A DNA stretch of 10,452 nt from an uncultured Opitutia bacterium (GTDB lineage: Bacteria; Verrucomicrobiota; Verrucomicrobiia; Opitutales; UBA953). Under the pieces are notes generated by a model. That model searched no databases. It was not told where the DNA came from and worked only from the letters and a program-made list of their open reading frames with translations. The position numbers and the translations under genes are program-made. Below, piece after piece: positions 8,807 through 10,452 of this stretch (position 1 is the stretch's first letter; the number at the start of each line of letters is the position of its first letter). The stretch lies in contig CAIRWP010000012.1 of the NCBI GenBank assembly GCA_903882335.1, positions 1-10,452 on the forward strand. Direction: 5' to 3'.

Positions 8807-8857
8807 GGCACTTGGGCTTGTCAGGTCGTGGGCGTCTGCTTCATTCGACCCACCCCC

Positions 8858-9823
8858 ATGAGCCCCCTCCGTACCCTCCTTCCCTGCCTGTTGGTCGGGT
8901 TGACCACCGTGGTCTCCGCCCAGACCGCGGCGCCCAAGGCCGCCGCCCCCGCGAAGGACTGGAACGCCCAGTACGTCCTCGGGCCCGATTCCCAGGAGAA
9001 GGCCGGCGTCCCCAAGGGCGTCGTCACCAAGTTCCGCCTCGACGACTCCAAGACTTTCCCGGGCTACGGCCGCGAGTGGGCTCTCTACGTCCCGTCGCAG
9101 TATGACGGCAAGAAGGAGGCCTGCCTGATGGTTTTCCAGGACGGCATGGGCTACATCGGCCCCAAGGGCAACTGGCGCGTCGCGACCGTCTTCGACAACC
9201 TCATCGCCGAGGGCAAGATGCCCGTGACGATTGCGCTCTTCATCAACCCCGGCTTCGCCCCGGACAAGAACAACCCGACCGGCAAGGGCAAGGACGGCAA
9301 GCCCCTCGGCAAGTCCAACCGCTCCTTCGAGTACGACAACGTCACCGACAAGTACGTCACGTTCCTCCTCGAGGAGATGATCCCGCTCGCCGAGTCCAAA
9401 GGCTACAAGCTCTCCAAGGACCCCAAGCGTCGCGGTATCGCCGGCGCCTCCTCCGGCGGCATCTGCGCCTTCAACGCCGCCTGGCAGCGCCCGGACGCCT
9501 TCAGCAAGGTCTTCACCACCATCGGCAGCTTCACCAACATCCGCGGCGTCATCTCCAACGGCAAGGAAGTCGGCGGCGACCAGTTCCCCCGGATGGTCAT
9601 GGAGAGCCCCAAGAAGGACATCCGCGTCTACTCGCAGGACGGCACGCACGACCTGACCAACCAGTTCGGCGTCTGGCCCGAGGCCAACCAGAAGATGGCC
9701 GACGCCTGGAAGGCCAAGGGCTACGACTACCAGTTCGTCATGGGCGAAGGCACGCACGACGGCCGCCACGGCGGCATGCTCTTCCCCGACGCCATGAAGT
9801 GGCTCTGGCGCGACGTCCGCTAA
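8858..9823 (+). CDS. Secreted alpha/beta-hydrolase esterase (enterochelin/feruloyl esterase-like, esterase D fold)
   Basis: From ATG 8858 the product is 321 residues with a Sec signal peptide (MSPLRTLLPCLLVGLTTVVSA, cleavage near 21) and an Ala/Pro/Lys-rich linker (22-33). The esterase domain follows: GREWALYVPSQYDG (71-84), MVFQDGMGY (91-99), the nucleophile elbow GASSG with Ser198, QDGTHDL (260-266) supplying an acid (Asp261 or Asp265), and GTHDGRHGG (298-306) supplying the histidine (probably His300). This pattern, including QDGxxDL and the GxHxGxHGG end, is that of the secreted 'enterochelin esterase-like' group common in Planctomycetes and Verrucomicrobia, which more likely cleaves acyl esters on plant or algal glycans than siderophores. 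A GTG at 8828 would add 10 residues before the signal peptide. The gene lies 51 nt after the transporter and 11 nt before the DUF1080 gene, so it is probably co-translated with the latter. No Fes N-terminal domain is present. Confidence 0.9.
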   Translation: MSPLRTLLPCLLVGLTTVVSAQTAAPKAAAPAKDWNAQYVLGPDSQEKAGVPKGVVTKFRLDDSKTFPGYGREWALYVPSQYDGKKEACLMVFQDGMGYIGPKGNWRVATVFDNLIAEGKMPVTIALFINPGFAPDKNNPTGKGKDGKPLGKSNRSFEYDNVTDKYVTFLLEEMIPLAESKGYKLSKDPKRRGIAGASSGGICAFNAAWQRPDAFSKVFTTIGSFTNIRGVISNGKEVGGDQFPRMVMESPKKDIRVYSQDGTHDLTNQFGVWPEANQKMADAWKAKGYDYQFVMGEGTHDGRHGGMLFPDAMKWLWRDVR

Positions 9824-9834
9824 GCCTCCCGACC

Positions 9835-10452
9835 ATGCGCCTCCTATCCCTCTGCCTGCTTGGCGCGACGCTCGGCGCCGCCGAAGCCCCCGTCTTCACC
9901 CCGCTCCTCGACGCCCAGCTCTCGCAATGGGAGAAGTGGCTGGGCGTGCCCCATCGGTCCTACGAGGTCCCGGGCTACGTCCGCGGCGCGACCCCGAAGG
10001 AGGACCCGGTCCTCGGCCTCAACCGCGACCCCCTCGACGTGTTCACCGTCAAGGTCGTCGACGGCGAACCGGTGCTGAACATCACCGGCCAGGTCTTTGG
10101 CGGCCTGACCACGCTCAAGTCCTTCGAGAATTTCCACCTCCGCACGCAGCACCGCTGGGGTACGCGCAAATGGGAGCCGCGCCTCAACGCGGTCCGCGAC
10201 AACGGCATCCTCTTCCACTGCATCGGCGAGCACGGCGCCGGCGGCAAGAACTGGATGCGCAGCCAGGAATGCCAGGTGCAGGAAGGCGACATCGGCGACT
10301 GGTGGCCGATTGCCGGCGCGATGGTCGACGCCGCCGTCAAGGACGAGGACGGCAAGGTCGTCCGCTACGTCCCCGGCGCCCCGCTGCGCGCGATGCGTTC
10401 GCGCATCTGGCACGGGACCGACTACCCCGAAAAGCCTTCCGGCGAATGGAAC
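9835..10452 (+). CDS. Secreted DUF1080 / 3-keto-disaccharide hydrolase-like protein (partial, runs off right edge)
   Basis: The frame from ATG 9835 is open for 206 codons to the end of the window with no stop. It begins with a short Sec signal peptide (MRLLSLCLLGATLGAAEA, cleavage near 18). The mature part matches the DUF1080 family, a jelly-roll fold renamed 3-keto-disaccharide hydrolase after work on 3-keto-glycoside breakdown: QWEKWLGVPH (31-40), GLNRDPLDVFTV (61-72), NITGQVFGGLTT (82-93), FHLRTQHRWG (100-109), RDNGILFHCIG (121-131) and WMRSQECQVQEGDIGDWW (140-157). The conserved E and D residues in SQExQxQEGD..D fit the family's catalytic/metal region. Its start is 11 nt after the esterase stop with only CCTCCCGACC between, so translation is probably coupled. 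Whether it acts on 3-keto sugars depends on a partner dehydrogenase, which is not in the window. Confidence 0.88.
   Translation, partial: MRLLSLCLLGATLGAAEAPVFTPLLDAQLSQWEKWLGVPHRSYEVPGYVRGATPKEDPVLGLNRDPLDVFTVKVVDGEPVLNITGQVFGGLTTLKSFENFHLRTQHRWGTRKWEPRLNAVRDNGILFHCIGEHGAGGKNWMRSQECQVQEGDIGDWWPIAGAMVDAAVKDEDGKVVRYVPGAPLRAMRSRIWHGTDYPEKPSGEWN

Noticed and set aside
8807..8857. Transcription terminator between the MFS and esterase genes
   Set aside because: GTGGG (8828-8832 region) and CCCAC (8849-8853 region) could pair, but the stem is only 5 bp with a long loop and no T-run follows.
8468..9769. Long minus-strand open frame (433 codons) opposite the MFS and esterase genes
   Set aside because: It lies antisense to well-supported genes, its product is low-complexity (rich in G, D, E, V, L) with no family motif, and such frames are common opposite GC-rich coding DNA.

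Overview
The window looks like chromosomal DNA from a GC-rich member of the PVC superphylum, most likely Verrucomicrobiota (perhaps Opitutae-like). The main reason is the pairing of a Planctomycete-type cytochrome protein (PSCyt1/PSCyt2/PSD1, i.e. DUF1549/DUF1553) with a DUF1501 protein. This pair is abundant in Planctomycetes, Verrucomicrobia and Lentisphaerae and rare elsewhere. The neighbouring DUF6807 ('PmoA') and DUF1080 (3-keto-disaccharide hydrolase-like) proteins fit the same groups. The lineage call is inference from gene content, not from a marker phylogeny.

Layout. On the minus strand, positions 1-1508 hold phosphoglucosamine mutase (glmM) followed, after 1 nt, by the start of a second gene that runs off the left edge. 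An AT-rich intergenic stretch (1509-1674) separates these from a long plus-strand series and probably carries divergent promoters. The plus-strand genes, in order, are: a DUF6807/PmoA-like protein (1675-2934); a 1012-residue secreted c-type cytochrome of the PSD1 family with an inserted LamG-like domain (3006-6044); a Tat-exported DUF1501 protein (6082-7485); a 12-TM MFS_3/EntS-like transporter (7514-8806); a secreted alpha/beta-hydrolase esterase of the enterochelin-esterase/feruloyl-esterase fold (8858-9823); and a secreted DUF1080-domain protein cut by the right edge (9835-10452+). Gaps between them are 71, 37, 28, 51 and 11 nt, and no convincing terminator is seen, so they may form one transcription unit.

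How the genes may work together. Four of the six plus-strand products carry recognisable export signals, three Sec and one Tat. One more (DUF6807) may carry a weak one, and the other is a membrane transporter. This suggests an envelope module acting on glycans or glycan-linked esters. The esterase would remove acyl groups, the DUF1080 protein would act on (3-keto-)glycosides, the DUF6807 protein is of unknown role, the MFS protein would move a small molecule, and the PSD1 cytochrome with DUF1501 could provide a surface redox or binding function. That functional link is inference; PSD1 and DUF1501 have no settled biochemical role.

Striking small-scale points. Almost no gene here has a Shine-Dalgarno sequence at a proper distance. 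The clearest one (AAGGAG, 2952-2957) instead leads a 15-codon mini-ORF that ends in an ATGA overlap with the cytochrome start codon. No RNA genes, CRISPR arrays or insertion sequences were seen.
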